Notes: generated from the sequence alone by a model not told the origin. 64,000 nucleotides of DNA from an uncultured Tenacibaculum sp. (GCF_947502995.1 NZ_CANNBW010000002.1:186001-250000); one strand, 5' to 3'. Positions 25,997-34,728 are shown, numbered from the stretch's first letter. Translations and numbers: made by a program.

Positions 25997-26108
25997 TGAA
26001 GAAGGGAAACAAAAATAATTGCAATACAAATTGTTTTAATGAAATAGACATACACCTTGAGTGTCTAAAAATTGTTCAAGGAATATCAATCTTTTAAATT
26101 ATTTTATA

Positions 26109-26300
26109 ATGAAAAAACAAATTTTAAACTTAGGAGAAGTTTTAAGTAAAAAAGAGCAAAAGAATGTTTTAGGAGGGTTTAGACCTTTAGATGAATCTGA
26201 TGTTCCAGATTGTAAATGTTGGGTATTTGTATTACCGTTTGGAGGAAGATGTTTAAGTACAACGCAAACTTGTGCAGAATTAGAAGAGCCACAGCAGTAA
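26109..26300 (+). CDS. Double-glycine-leader peptide precursor (bacteriocin/RiPP-like)
   Basis: Start set at the ATG at 26109 (63 residues); the longer frame has no support. The leader MKKQILNLGEVLSKKEQKNV followed by LGG is the typical Bacteroidota natural-product precursor leader (GG-Bacteroidales type) cut by C39 peptidase transporters. The core after Gly-Gly is about 40 residues, acidic, with four Cys (DCKCWVF, GRCLSTTQTC). The core could carry disulfides or be modified. No maturation enzyme or C39 transporter lies in this window, so export must rely on genes elsewhere. It is divergent from a two-component system. A signal-peptide role is a hypothesis; antibacterial activity is equally possible. 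Confidence 0.8.
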   Translation: MKKQILNLGEVLSKKEQKNVLGGFRPLDESDVPDCKCWVFVLPFGGRCLSTTQTCAELEEPQQ

Positions 26301-26318
26301 TTCTGATTATAATTATAG

Positions 26319-26355
26319 AAAGTCTTAGAAGATTATGTCTTCTAGGACTTTTTTA
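26319..26355 (+). terminator. Terminator of the GG-leader peptide gene
   Basis: 14-bp stem (26319-26332 with 26338-26351, one G-U pair), loop TTATG, T-run. Confidence 0.9.
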
Positions 26356-26377
26356 TTAAAAATTAAACAACTATAAA

Positions 26378-26545
26378 ATGAAAAATTGCCCGTATTGTGG
26401 TTCAGAGAAAAGAATAAGAAAAAACAGAAAAGGAATAGCAAGATATTTTAATTTTTTAAAGTTTTACAATTGTTTAGATTGTAGAAAAAATTATTATTGG
26501 ATTGACTTGCTTCAAAAATCATACAAGTTAAAGCATCTAACTTAA
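26378..26545 (+). CDS. 55-residue zinc-ribbon protein
   Basis: ATG at 26378 after the peptide terminator. The sequence begins MKNCPYCGSEKRIRKNRKGI and has a second knuckle YNCLDCRKNYYW, so CPYC...CLDC forms a classic four-Cys zinc ribbon of the type used by small nucleic-acid-binding proteins and by the N-termini of transposases/IS1-like factors. Strongly basic (many Lys/Arg). It ends 2 bases before the convergent prenyltransferase gene. Too short to name; a free-standing ribbon or a remnant are both possible. Confidence 0.65.
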   Translation: MKNCPYCGSEKRIRKNRKGIARYFNFLKFYNCLDCRKNYYWIDLLQKSYKLKHLT

Positions 26546-26547
26546 CT

Positions 26548-27468
26548 TTAATTCAGTTGCTTTATAACTTTGTCTAGTAATAAAGATTTATCAATTAATA
26601 ATAAACTAAACACGCCAATTAATAATAGTATTTTTAAAATATTATGAATTAATTGGTATTGTTTTTTAGTGTAAGATTTCCAAGTGTAAAAACCGATAAT
26701 AGTTAAGGTAATTCCGGCTAAATAAAAATAATATTTCATGTACTGAATAGCCGGGTAATCAAATAAAACAATAACTGGTACTAGTGTTAATCCTAATAGA
26801 AAAAAGATAAATTGCTTTGTTTTCTTTTCACCATAAACAACAGGGAAGGTATTGTAATTGTTTACTATTGCTCCTTTAATATTCTCTAAATCTTTAATGA
26901 GTTCTCTTACGACAATAACAAAAAATAAGAAAAATGCGTGAACAAAAATTACTTTCGAAAAATTCTTGTAATGAACAAAGATTACGAAAAAAGGAAGAAT
27001 TGTTAATACAGTAACACTAAATAAACCAACTAAAGGATATCGTTTTAGTTTATGCGAGTACAGCCATATTCCAAAAATATAACAAGCGAAAAATATTCCT
27101 GCTCTCCAAGATACTAGCCATCCAAAAGTAAAGCCTGTAAAGTTTAAAAGAAAGTATAAAGAAAGTTTTGTTTCTTGTTTAATCTTCTCGTCTAGCGTAC
27201 TTTTTATGGGTTTGTTTATTTTGTCTGCTTTTACATCATAAAAATTGTTAATGATATATCCACCAGCAATTACGTAAACTGTAGCAAGTACTAAGTACAA
27301 TAAATGCCAATCTAATAAAACGTGCTTTAACGATTTGTTTTCAGAGAAAATGAAAATAGCCGCAAGATATTGAGCGGCTATTAATACTAATATGTTATAC
27401 CCTCTTACAACAGATAGTAAGCTTAATAGTTTTACCAATAAATTTCTGTCGTAAAACTTCAGGTTCAT
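26548..27468 (-). CDS. UbiA-family prenyltransferase (geranylgeranylglycerol-phosphate synthase type)
   Basis: A 306-residue membrane enzyme with eight to nine helices and the aspartate-rich prenyl-diphosphate motif NNFYDVKADKINKP and a second acidic region (RELIKDLENIKGA). UbiA enzymes attach isoprenoid chains to acceptors such as quinone precursors or glycerol phosphate. In Flavobacteriaceae this orthologue regularly neighbours mevalonate kinase and is named geranylgeranylglycerol-phosphate geranylgeranyltransferase, but the substrate is not proven here. It is 6 bases after the mevalonate kinase gene and so is fed by the same pathway. Confidence 0.85.
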   Translation of the reverse strand: MNLKFYDRNLLVKLLSLLSVVRGYNILVLIAAQYLAAIFIFSENKSLKHVLLDWHLLYLVLATVYVIAGGYIINNFYDVKADKINKPIKSTLDEKIKQETKLSLYFLLNFTGFTFGWLVSWRAGIFFACYIFGIWLYSHKLKRYPLVGLFSVTVLTILPFFVIFVHYKNFSKVIFVHAFFLFFVIVVRELIKDLENIKGAIVNNYNTFPVVYGEKKTKQFIFFLLGLTLVPVIVLFDYPAIQYMKYYFYLAGITLTIIGFYTWKSYTKKQYQLIHNILKILLLIGVFSLLLIDKSLLLDKVIKQLN

Positions 27469-27474
27469 AGGTGT

Positions 27475-28401
27475 TTAAAATCGGTACACTAGTTCAAGTT
27501 TGTAATCTTTTAAACTAGTCTTTGCTTTTTCATAGTCTTCTGTAAAACCTAAAATGTAGCCTCCACCACCAGATCCACATAATTTTAGGTAATAATCGTT
27601 GGTTTGTATACCGTTTTCCCAAACTTTATGAAAAGCATTAGGAATCATTGGTTTAAAATTAGTTAAAACAACTTTAGAAAGTTGCTTTACGTTTGAAAAA
27701 AGAGATTTTACATTTCCTTTTAAGAAATCTTCAATGCAAGCATCTGTATAAGTAACAAACTCGTCACTTAACATTTTTCTAAAACCTTCATTTTTCATTT
27801 TATTCATAAAAAGGCTTACCATTGGTTCAGTTTCGCCTACTTGTTCTGAATCTAGTAAGAAAACAGCTCCTTTTCCTTCTTTTTGAGATGGAATTCCTGT
27901 AGCTTCAATATTTTCTTTAGAATTGATAAGAATTGGTAAACTTAAATAAGAATTTAATGGGTCTAATCCTGAACTTTTACCATGGAAAAAAGATTCCATT
28001 AAAGAAAAAACTTCCTTAAGTTTTAATAATTTATCTCTAGTTAAGTTTTCAAGAACAGTTATTTTATCATTAGCATATTTGTCATAAACAGACGCAACTA
28101 AAGCTCCAGAACTTCCAATTCCGTAACCCATTGGGATAGAAGAATCGAAATACATTCCAGAATCGATATCATTTTTTAATTCAGCTAAATTAAAAGAAAC
28201 TATTTCAGTGTTTAATTCAACTAAATAATTATAAAAATCACTTAAGCATTGGTTTGATTTCAATGCTTGACCAGATAAATTTTTAGAAACTTTTAAAGCT
28301 CCTTTGTAAGAGTTAAAAGGAATTGCTAATCCTTTCGAGTCTTTGATGATACCGTATTCTCCAAAAAGTAGAATTTTAGCGTAAAATAAAGGTCCTTTCA
28401 T
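27475..28401 (-). CDS. Mevalonate kinase-like GHMP kinase
   Basis: A 308-residue GHMP kinase: N-terminal substrate strand (AKILLFGEYGIIKDS), the ATP-binding glycine/serine loop (PMGYGIGSSGALVASVYDKY), HGKSSGLDPLNSYLSLP (catalytic Asp) and the C-terminal motif KLCGSGGGGYILGF. The operon position between UbiA and diphosphomevalonate decarboxylase, plus the pattern, fits mevalonate 5-phosphorylation. A second GHMP kinase at 38.0 kb would then be phosphomevalonate kinase; the two could be swapped. Confidence 0.85.
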   Translation of the reverse strand: MKGPLFYAKILLFGEYGIIKDSKGLAIPFNSYKGALKVSKNLSGQALKSNQCLSDFYNYLVELNTEIVSFNLAELKNDIDSGMYFDSSIPMGYGIGSSGALVASVYDKYANDKITVLENLTRDKLLKLKEVFSLMESFFHGKSSGLDPLNSYLSLPILINSKENIEATGIPSQKEGKGAVFLLDSEQVGETEPMVSLFMNKMKNEGFRKMLSDEFVTYTDACIEDFLKGNVKSLFSNVKQLSKVVLTNFKPMIPNAFHKVWENGIQTNDYYLKLCGSGGGGYILGFTEDYEKAKTSLKDYKLELVYRF

Positions 28402-28439
28402 TTTTCTGAATTCTTTCTAAATACAAAGATACTCAATAT

Positions 28440-28925
28440 TTAATAAACATTTTTGTAAAAGGTTTTCCAAACCCCAACTTTTTCACCGTCTTTGTATTTT
28501 CCTCTAGTTTTAATTTTTCCGTTTTTGTAAAAAGTTTTCCAAACTCCATTTTCTTTTCCATTTCTAAATCGTCCTAAAGATTGTAGTTCACCAGTTTTAA
28601 AATAAGTTCTCTTGGGGCCGTTTACAATGCCGTTCTTATAGCTTATTTTTTTAGAAAGTGTGCCATCAATATCATAGTAATTAACGATTCCTTCGAATAA
28701 TTCATTATTAATTTTTGAATTACTACTGTAACCTTCTAAATATCGATTTCCGTTTTTGTAAAATTTTACAATCCAATATCCATTTTTAACCTTTTTGGGC
28801 ATTGGAACATAAAAAACAGCTTCAGTTTGTTTTACTTCTTTCCAGTTATTATCGTACCATGTAGTTTTTTGAGCTAAAATATTAACCGAGAAAAAAACAA
28901 ATAATAAGATAAATACAATTCTCAT
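28440..28925 (-). CDS. Exported MORN-repeat protein
   Basis: A 161-residue protein with signal peptide (IVFILLFVFFSVNILAQ) and four to five MORN-type repeats of the form YYDIDGTLSKKISYKNGIVNGP / YFKTGELQSLGRFRNGKENGVW. Such repeats form antiparallel sheets and are common in exported Bacteroidota proteins (toxin-antitoxin repeat YwqK type); no enzymatic role can be read. It lies between mevalonate kinase (38-base gap) and mvaD (7-base gap) and is probably co-transcribed, but there is no obvious link to isoprenoids. Confidence 0.85.
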   Translation of the reverse strand: MRIVFILLFVFFSVNILAQKTTWYDNNWKEVKQTEAVFYVPMPKKVKNGYWIVKFYKNGNRYLEGYSSNSKINNELFEGIVNYYDIDGTLSKKISYKNGIVNGPKRTYFKTGELQSLGRFRNGKENGVWKTFYKNGKIKTRGKYKDGEKVGVWKTFYKNVY

Positions 28926-28932
28926 AAAAAAA

Positions 28933-30051
28933 TTAAATTAAGGCTGCTCCGTTTCCTGAAAAATCATGAATATATTGACCTTTTTGACAATATTGAGAAA
29001 GCTTTTGATCTATAAAACTATGGATTTTTTCTTTCTCATTATTAGGATATAATAAATGAACATTTGCACCAGCATCTAAAGTGAAACAAACATTGCTATT
29101 TGTTTTAGTTCTGTATTCCCAAATTTCATTAATAATCTTTAAAGTATTAGGTTTCATTAAAATGAAATAAGGATCGCTAGTAAGCATCATTGCATGTAAA
29201 GTTAAGGCTTCACTTTCTACTAGTTTAATGAACTCTTTGATGTTACCAGTTTGTAAAATTTTAGAAATTTTACTCAAATTATCATTTGCTTGTTTGAAAC
29301 GATTTTCTGCGTAAGGATGATCGAACATTAAGTTGTGACCAACAGTACTCGAAACTTGTTTTTCTCCTTTGTCAACTAATAAAATAGTGTCTTGGTAGTT
29401 GTCAAAAATTGAGTGAACATAATGAGGGAATTTCACACCATATAAATCAGAGCTTGTTTCAAAATCATCGTGTTTTCCCCAAATTACTAAAGGTCCTTCG
29501 ATACTTCTACTTGCACTACCAGAACCTAAACGAGCTAAGAAAGAAGCTTTTTGATTGAAAAAATCTTCAGAAATTGTATTGTCTAATGATTTTTCTAAAC
29601 TCATTAAGCATGCAGCTATAGCACTCATTCCGCTTGCGGAAGAAGCAATTCCACTACTATGAGGAAACGAGTTCTCTGAATGAATTTCCATTTTATATTC
29701 TAAAATATAGGGACAGTAGGTGACTATTCTTTCAAAGAAGGTAGCTATTTTAGGTTTAAATTCATCTTTCTTTTTTCCTTCGAAAAATAATTCAAAATCT
29801 GCTTCTTTTACTCTTTTAGTTTTGGTAAAAGCAATTTTAGTCTTTGTATGGCAATTACTTAAGGTAAAACTTATTGAAGCATTTTTTGGTAGTTGAGGAT
29901 TGGTTTTTCCCCAGTATTTAACTAAAGCTATATTACTTGGGGTTTTCCAAGTTACAGTAGTTTCTTTGATTGAAAAATCTAATTCTTTAGGAATAAAAGA
30001 AGTTGTGTTAATACTCAAACCTTTAATTTTTGTGTAAAGATAGCCTTTCAC
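28933..30051 (-). CDS. mvaD: Diphosphomevalonate decarboxylase
   Basis: ATP-dependent decarboxylation of mevalonate diphosphate to isopentenyl diphosphate. 372 residues with family motifs: TWKTPSNIALVKYWGKTNP, LPKNASISFTLS, SFPHSSGIASSASGMSAIA (ATP loop) and FTLDAGANVHLLYP, the Asp being catalytic. The start is GTG at 30051, directly after the TAA of the upstream regulator (TAAGTG); a TTG 11 codons in is an alternative, and the N-terminal extension is slightly longer than usual. Stop-start coupling with the LytTR regulator gene ties it to that operon. Confidence 0.94.
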   Translation of the reverse strand: MKGYLYTKIKGLSINTTSFIPKELDFSIKETTVTWKTPSNIALVKYWGKTNPQLPKNASISFTLSNCHTKTKIAFTKTKRVKEADFELFFEGKKKDEFKPKIATFFERIVTYCPYILEYKMEIHSENSFPHSSGIASSASGMSAIAACLMSLEKSLDNTISEDFFNQKASFLARLGSGSASRSIEGPLVIWGKHDDFETSSDLYGVKFPHYVHSIFDNYQDTILLVDKGEKQVSSTVGHNLMFDHPYAENRFKQANDNLSKISKILQTGNIKEFIKLVESEALTLHAMMLTSDPYFILMKPNTLKIINEIWEYRTKTNSNVCFTLDAGANVHLLYPNNEKEKIHSFIDQKLSQYCQKGQYIHDFSGNGAALI

Positions 30052-30759
30052 TTAAATACCTGTCAACTTTTGTAGTGTACTTTCTTTATAATTTCGACTT
30101 ATAGGAATTGCTTTGTTATTTATTTCTATAAATTCATTGGTGTAAGCATCTATAAAATGAACAGCTACTATAAAAGATCTATGTACTCTAATAAACAGTT
30201 TTTCTGGTAATTTATTCTCTATGTTACTTATAGTTTCTCTTGTGACTATTGTTTTTTCTTGAAGATGAATTTTAAGGTAATCACTTAAACTTTCAATGTA
30301 AATAATATCTTTGTAGTTAACTTTTACCATTTTCCTTTCAGATCTAACAAATAGAAAGCTCTCATTACTGTTTTTATTTTCAGTCTTTTGAATGGTTTGT
30401 CTTTTTTGAGGTATTTTTTTTATGGCTTGTAAAAAACGATCGAATGCAATTGGTTTTAGTAAATAATCGATTACGTTAAGGTTAAAACCATCAATGGCAT
30501 AATCGCGATATGCTGTAGTGAAAATTATATGTGCATCTGAATTTACAATTTTAGCTAAGCTTAAACCATTAATCTCAGGCATATTAATATCTAGAAAATA
30601 CACATCTGCTTCGTTTTCTTGTGCAAATTGAATGGTTTCTAATGCATTTGAAAAACTAGCAACTAAAGATAAATTGGGTGTTTTTTGTATAAAAGATTCT
30701 ATGATTTCTCTAGCAACAGGTTCGTCATCAACAACAACACAAGTAAATATATTATTCAT
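30052..30759 (-). CDS. LytTR-type response regulator
   Basis: A 235-residue regulator: receiver domain (1-120) with DDEP acidic pair, phospho-Asp in VYFLDINMPEINGL and Lys in YLLKPIAFDRFLQAI. A LytTR DNA-binding domain follows (about 140-232: KMVKVNYKDIIYIESLSDYL, RVHRSFIVAVHFID, AIPISRNYK). It overlaps the kinase gene by 8 bases upstream and directly abuts mvaD, so its signal may adjust isoprenoid synthesis; that link is inference from gene order. Confidence 0.94.
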   Translation of the reverse strand: MNNIFTCVVVDDEPVAREIIESFIQKTPNLSLVASFSNALETIQFAQENEADVYFLDINMPEINGLSLAKIVNSDAHIIFTTAYRDYAIDGFNLNVIDYLLKPIAFDRFLQAIKKIPQKRQTIQKTENKNSNESFLFVRSERKMVKVNYKDIIYIESLSDYLKIHLQEKTIVTRETISNIENKLPEKLFIRVHRSFIVAVHFIDAYTNEFIEINNKAIPISRNYKESTLQKLTGI

Positions 30760-31810
30760 TTCTAGCTGGTATTTTTAGTTGTACTTCGTAAACATTGTCT
30801 GACGATTTAGTTTCAAGAGTAAAATTATTTTGAAATAACATCGTGAGTCTTTTTTTAATATTTGTTAATCCAATTCCTTTTTTTGATTTCATAAAATTCT
30901 TATGAGAATTTGAAATTGAAAAGTCGATTGAGTTTTCTGAAGTTTTAATATTAATATCAATAGTTAAAGTTCCATTAATCTGCATACCATGTTTAAAAGC
31001 ATTTTCTACAAATGGAAGAAAAATCATAGGAGAAATTAAAAGAGAATCTTTGTGTATTTCTTTTAAGAATTTGACATCTAAACTATCTTGAAATCTCATT
31101 TTTTCTAAAGAGATGTAATCTTCAATATGTTGTATTTCGTTAACAAGAAGTACTTCAGGTTTTTCAACTTGATATAAGATATAATCTAAAAGACTCGAAA
31201 GTTTTAAAATCATATCTGGAGCTTCGTCTGCCTTTTTAAGAGCAAAACCATATAATGTGTTTAGTGTATTAAACAAGAAATGAGGGTGAATTTGCATTTT
31301 CAAATACTTTAATTCTTGTTCTTTTAATTGTAGTTGTGTTTGTAAAAATTTGTTTTTTAGATCTTCATCTCTTAATGTTGACTTATAATTTTGAATCAAT
31401 AATCCTATCATAATTGTAATTAAAACAATAAAATAAACTCCGAAGATTATAAATAAAACTGTTTTCTTAAATGGTATTACATTGTTAATAAGTAATTTTT
31501 GAGAGAAAATCAATCCATACAGAATTGAAAGAACGATAAAGAAAAAAGCTACAATAAAGGTATAAGCTGTATATAAAATAAATAATCCGATTTTTTTATT
31601 GAGTAAGTACTTTGGGATAAGAAAATATAAAAAAAAGTATCCCATGTTAATAGTTATAGGCATTAAATACAGTGAAAAGTTATTTATATATGCTGTGTTA
31701 CTCGTGCCATAACCTAAAAAGTAAGTGTAAAATGTATAGACTCCAACCCAAAAAGAAAGATGTAGGAAAATAAATAATGTTTGGCGTATGTAAACATTTG
31801 AAATACTCAT
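30752..31810 (-). CDS. LytS-family sensor histidine kinase
   Basis: Start chosen at the ATG at 31810 (352 residues, MSISNVYIRQ); an upstream TTG at 31900 extends the frame by 30 residues but lacks support. Four membrane helices (about residues 10-135) precede the His_kinase domain, with the phospho-His in KMQIHPHFLFNTLNTLYGFA and an ATPase domain (FVENAFKHGMQING, NSHKNF...KGIGLTNIKKRL). Partner of the LytTR regulator with an 8-base overlap. No extracellular sensor domain, so the membrane helices must sense. Confidence 0.92.
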   Translation of the reverse strand: MSISNVYIRQTLFIFLHLSFWVGVYTFYTYFLGYGTSNTAYINNFSLYLMPITINMGYFFLYFLIPKYLLNKKIGLFILYTAYTFIVAFFFIVLSILYGLIFSQKLLINNVIPFKKTVLFIIFGVYFIVLITIMIGLLIQNYKSTLRDEDLKNKFLQTQLQLKEQELKYLKMQIHPHFLFNTLNTLYGFALKKADEAPDMILKLSSLLDYILYQVEKPEVLLVNEIQHIEDYISLEKMRFQDSLDVKFLKEIHKDSLLISPMIFLPFVENAFKHGMQINGTLTIDINIKTSENSIDFSISNSHKNFMKSKKGIGLTNIKKRLTMLFQNNFTLETKSSDNVYEVQLKIPARNE

Positions 31811-32009
31811 AGCACGCAATATCTGTTTTTTTTCATTGAAAAGTAATGTTTTGAGATAGAATTCTGAAAAACTGAGATGAATAACTGATTTATTTGACAA
31901 GCCTAAAAAAATGGTAGATTTGAGAGTTAAATTTGTTGAAAGTCGATAAAAAAATTAAACAAAGAAAATCAAGAATAGATTTGAGGTATATTAACTTTAA
32001 AAACAATTA

Positions 32010-32393
32010 ATGATGAGATTTTTATTTTTCGGACAGTTTTCAGATAGAATGAGAGAAGGTGGAGCAGATTTTATGTACCCTATATTATTCATGTTATTAA
32101 TATGTATCGGTCTTAGCATTTATGCTTTTTTGAAAATTGAAAAGGTGAAAAAACTTAAAGAAATTATTAGTCATGTGAGTTTATTTGCTTTAGTGTACGG
32201 TTTTTTGGGTATGATGATCGGTTTAATTGGTGCCTTTGACGCTATTTCTATGGCTAATGATTTTAGTACACAAATTGTAGCAGCAGGATTAAAAATAGGT
32301 TTACTGTCTCCCACATTTGGCATGTTTACTTTTTTAATTGCGCGTATAGGTATTATCGCATTAACAATTAAAGCAAAGAACGAAAACGCTTAG
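32010..32393 (+). CDS. Minimal MotA/TolQ/ExbB-like membrane protein
   Basis: 127 residues with three membrane helices (about 24-40, 57-78, 100-120). The pair SHVSLFALVYGFLGMMIGLIGAFDAI and AAGLKIGLLSPTFGMFTFLIARIGIIAL resembles the TM2-TM3 proton-channel core of ExbB/TolQ/MotA proteins, but TM1 and the long cytoplasmic domain are much shortened. ATGATG offers two possible starts. No ExbD partner is adjacent. It is divergent from the LytS/LytTR pair and precedes a serine hydrolase. Role unknown. Confidence 0.75.
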   Translation: MMRFLFFGQFSDRMREGGADFMYPILFMLLICIGLSIYAFLKIEKVKKLKEIISHVSLFALVYGFLGMMIGLIGAFDAISMANDFSTQIVAAGLKIGLLSPTFGMFTFLIARIGIIALTIKAKNENA

Positions 32394-32426
32394 TTCAATC
32401 CATTTAATTTGTTAAAATTCAATAAA

Positions 32427-33758
32427 ATGAAAAAAAGTATCTTTTTTTTAGCGGGATTTCTATGTGTGTTTTTTACCTGGAGTCAGAGTGAGAATCTAGC
32501 AGAAATCGATAAATTATTTACCAATTTAGCTTCAGAAAATAAAGCTATGGGAACGATATCTATTTTTAAAAATGGAAATGAAGTGTTCAATAAATCTACA
32601 GGTTTTATTTCTATTGAAGATAAATTAGAAGCTAATGCTTATTCCAATTATAGAATTGCTTCAATTACTAAAACTTACACCGCAACTATCATATTGCAAT
32701 TAATAAGCGAGAAGAAATTAACTCTTAATACAAAATTGAGTAGTTTCTTTCCTAAAGTGCCAAATTCTGAAAATATCAGAATACAAGATATGTTGTATCA
32801 TAGAAGCGGACTGTTTAATGTTACAGAAATTCAAGGTTTTTCAACTTGGATTGCAGATTATAGAACTCGTGAAGAAATGTTAGAAAAGATTCAAGGAACT
32901 ACATCTGTTTTTAATCCAGATTCAAAAGCGTCATATTCAAACACGAATTTCATATTGTTGTCTTATGTTGCTGAGGAGATTGAAAAGAAACCGTACGCTA
33001 AGATTTTTGAGGAAAGAATAGCTGATGCTATAGATTTAGATCATACTTATTTAGGAAAAGATATTGCAGTAAAAGACAATGGAGCTAAATCGTATTATTT
33101 TGAAAATGATAAATGGAATCCAGTTGAATTAATTACAAATATTAACGGCCCAATTGGAGCTGGAGGAATTGTTTCAACGGCTACGGAAGTGAATATTTTC
33201 TTTGATCGTTTATTTTCTGGAAAATTATTGTTTGATAATTTTTTAAAACAAATGACAACACCAAAAGAAGGTTTAGGAATGGGACTTTCTATTTTTCAAT
33301 ATCGCGGGATGAATTTGTACGGACATAATGGTTCTATTGATGGATTTCGATCGATAGCAGGATACATTCCGAGTAAAAAAGTTGGTTTTACCATAACTTG
33401 TAACGGAGTTAATAAAGTAAGTTTATCAAATCTTATTTTTAAAGTTTTAGATCTATATTTTAAAAACGACCCATCTATGCAAAGTAATTCTTTAGTGAAG
33501 TTAAAAGCTGAAGATTTAGATCCTTTTTTAGGAGTTTATGGAGGTGCAACTTTTCCTTTCAAAATTACATTCACTAAAGAGAAAAATATTTTGATGGCTC
33601 AAGCTACGGGACAGCCAATATTCAACTTAATAGCGTTAAAGAAAAATGTGTTTAAATACGATGCTATGGGAATTCTCTTCAATTTTAATAAGAAAGATAA
33701 TACAGTGCTAGTGAAATTTCAGGGGAAAGAGCATTTGTTGAAAAAAGAAAAAGTATGA
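32427..33758 (+). CDS. Exported beta-lactamase-family serine hydrolase
   Basis: 443 residues from the ATG at 32427 with signal peptide (KKSIFFLAGFLCVFFTWSQ). Class C beta-lactamase/DD-peptidase fold: SxxK in IASITKTYTA (nucleophile Ser), YxN in YSNTNFILL, and HxG in LYGHNGSIDGFRS. A C-terminal lipocalin-like strand domain (about 365-443) follows. Such proteins range from carboxypeptidases to esterases; beta-lactam resistance is unlikely. Its stop overlaps the next start by 4 bases (ATGA). Confidence 0.9.
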   Translation: MKKSIFFLAGFLCVFFTWSQSENLAEIDKLFTNLASENKAMGTISIFKNGNEVFNKSTGFISIEDKLEANAYSNYRIASITKTYTATIILQLISEKKLTLNTKLSSFFPKVPNSENIRIQDMLYHRSGLFNVTEIQGFSTWIADYRTREEMLEKIQGTTSVFNPDSKASYSNTNFILLSYVAEEIEKKPYAKIFEERIADAIDLDHTYLGKDIAVKDNGAKSYYFENDKWNPVELITNINGPIGAGGIVSTATEVNIFFDRLFSGKLLFDNFLKQMTTPKEGLGMGLSIFQYRGMNLYGHNGSIDGFRSIAGYIPSKKVGFTITCNGVNKVSLSNLIFKVLDLYFKNDPSMQSNSLVKLKAEDLDPFLGVYGGATFPFKITFTKEKNILMAQATGQPIFNLIALKKNVFKYDAMGILFNFNKKDNTVLVKFQGKEHLLKKEKV

Positions 33759-34666
33759 GAAGTGTATGTATAGTCGTATTTACTTTCTTTTTCATGAGTT
33801 TGTTTTCTCAACAAGAAGGAGATAAATATAGAAGTCAAGGAGAGTTAGAAAAATCAATTCAAGCTTATAAAACCGCATTTGATCAAGATGCAACTAATTC
33901 AAAAAACACCTACAATTTAGCATGTGCTTATGCTTTGTCCCATCAAATAGATAATGCATATCGTTATTTACTTAAAGCTTTAAAAGATGATAGTTCATTA
34001 TGGGTTTTGGCTGATAATGATTTGTTATCGTTGCATGATGATATTCGATGGAAAACTATTGAGGCGAATCAACTCGACAAATATCAAAAAGAAAAAGGAG
34101 AGTTGAAAAAGCCAGAGTATACAAGAAAACTTCTTAGGCTAATTGTTAGAGATCAGATGTTTGATTATCATATGGATATGGCGAAACAGTTTTTTGTAAA
34201 AAATGGAAAAGCACCACATTGGTACTACCCGTTAGCATTTGTCAAAAAGCAAACGACAAAAGAAAATTTTATCAAACTAGAAAAGTTGATAAAAAAATAT
34301 GGTTGGCCTACATATGAAGATGTTGGAAAACTAGCCGCAGATGGTCCTTTGTTGGTTATCAATCATCATGAAAAAGAAGCAATTAGAATAAAGTATTTAC
34401 CGAGAATAAAAGAAGCTTGTGTAAAACAACAAGGAAGTTGTGTTGAATTTGCGAAAATTCAAGATAGAATATTGGTAAATACAGGCAAAAATCAGTTATA
34501 TGGAATGCAGTTTGCTTACGATTTAAATCATAAGTTAGAGCCTTTGCCAATTTTTGAACCTGAATATGTAGATCAAAGGAGAGCAGAAATAGGTTTGCCG
34601 CCACTTAAAGATTACCTTAAAAGAAAAATTAATTATGATTTTAATATAAAGCAGAAAAGAAAATAG
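33755..34666 (+). CDS. Exported TPR protein with DUF6624-like C-terminus
   Basis: 303 residues, signal peptide (VVFTFFFMSLFSQ), then two TPR-like repeats (GELEKSIQAYKTAFDQDATN, NLACAYALSHQIDNAYRYLL). The C-terminal region has DQMFDYHMDM, KKYGWPTYEDVG, LAADGPLLVINHH, AKIQDRILVNTGKNQLYGMQ and AEIGLPPLKDYL, the pattern of DUF6624. This domain is frequent in Bacteroidota exported proteins with no known activity. Translationally coupled to the serine hydrolase. Confidence 0.82.
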   Translation: MRSVCIVVFTFFFMSLFSQQEGDKYRSQGELEKSIQAYKTAFDQDATNSKNTYNLACAYALSHQIDNAYRYLLKALKDDSSLWVLADNDLLSLHDDIRWKTIEANQLDKYQKEKGELKKPEYTRKLLRLIVRDQMFDYHMDMAKQFFVKNGKAPHWYYPLAFVKKQTTKENFIKLEKLIKKYGWPTYEDVGKLAADGPLLVINHHEKEAIRIKYLPRIKEACVKQQGSCVEFAKIQDRILVNTGKNQLYGMQFAYDLNHKLEPLPIFEPEYVDQRRAEIGLPPLKDYLKRKINYDFNIKQKRK

Positions 34667-34689
34667 TTGAATAATTGTATTGGTACATT

Positions 34690-34724
34690 AAATACCCTTT
34701 TCAAATTAGAATTGGGTATTTTTG
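34690..34724 (+). terminator. Terminator whose T-run doubles as a TAnnTTTG box
   Basis: AAATACCC/GGGTATTT stem (34690-34697 with 34714-34721) and T's end the serine hydrolase transcript. The right arm plus T-run also spells TATTTTTG (34717-34724), 4 bases before the next ATG. Confidence 0.6.
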
Positions 34725-34728
34725 CATT

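Noticed and set aside
26109..26545. Complete RiPP biosynthetic cluster
   Set aside because: Only a precursor and a tiny zinc ribbon are present; no radical SAM, lanthionine synthetase, ATP-grasp or C39 transporter gene lies nearby.
32427..33758. Beta-lactam resistance enzyme
   Set aside because: The serine hydrolase has the SxxK/YxN/HxG pattern of the broad class C/DD-peptidase-like family with an added C-terminal domain; nothing specific to beta-lactamases.
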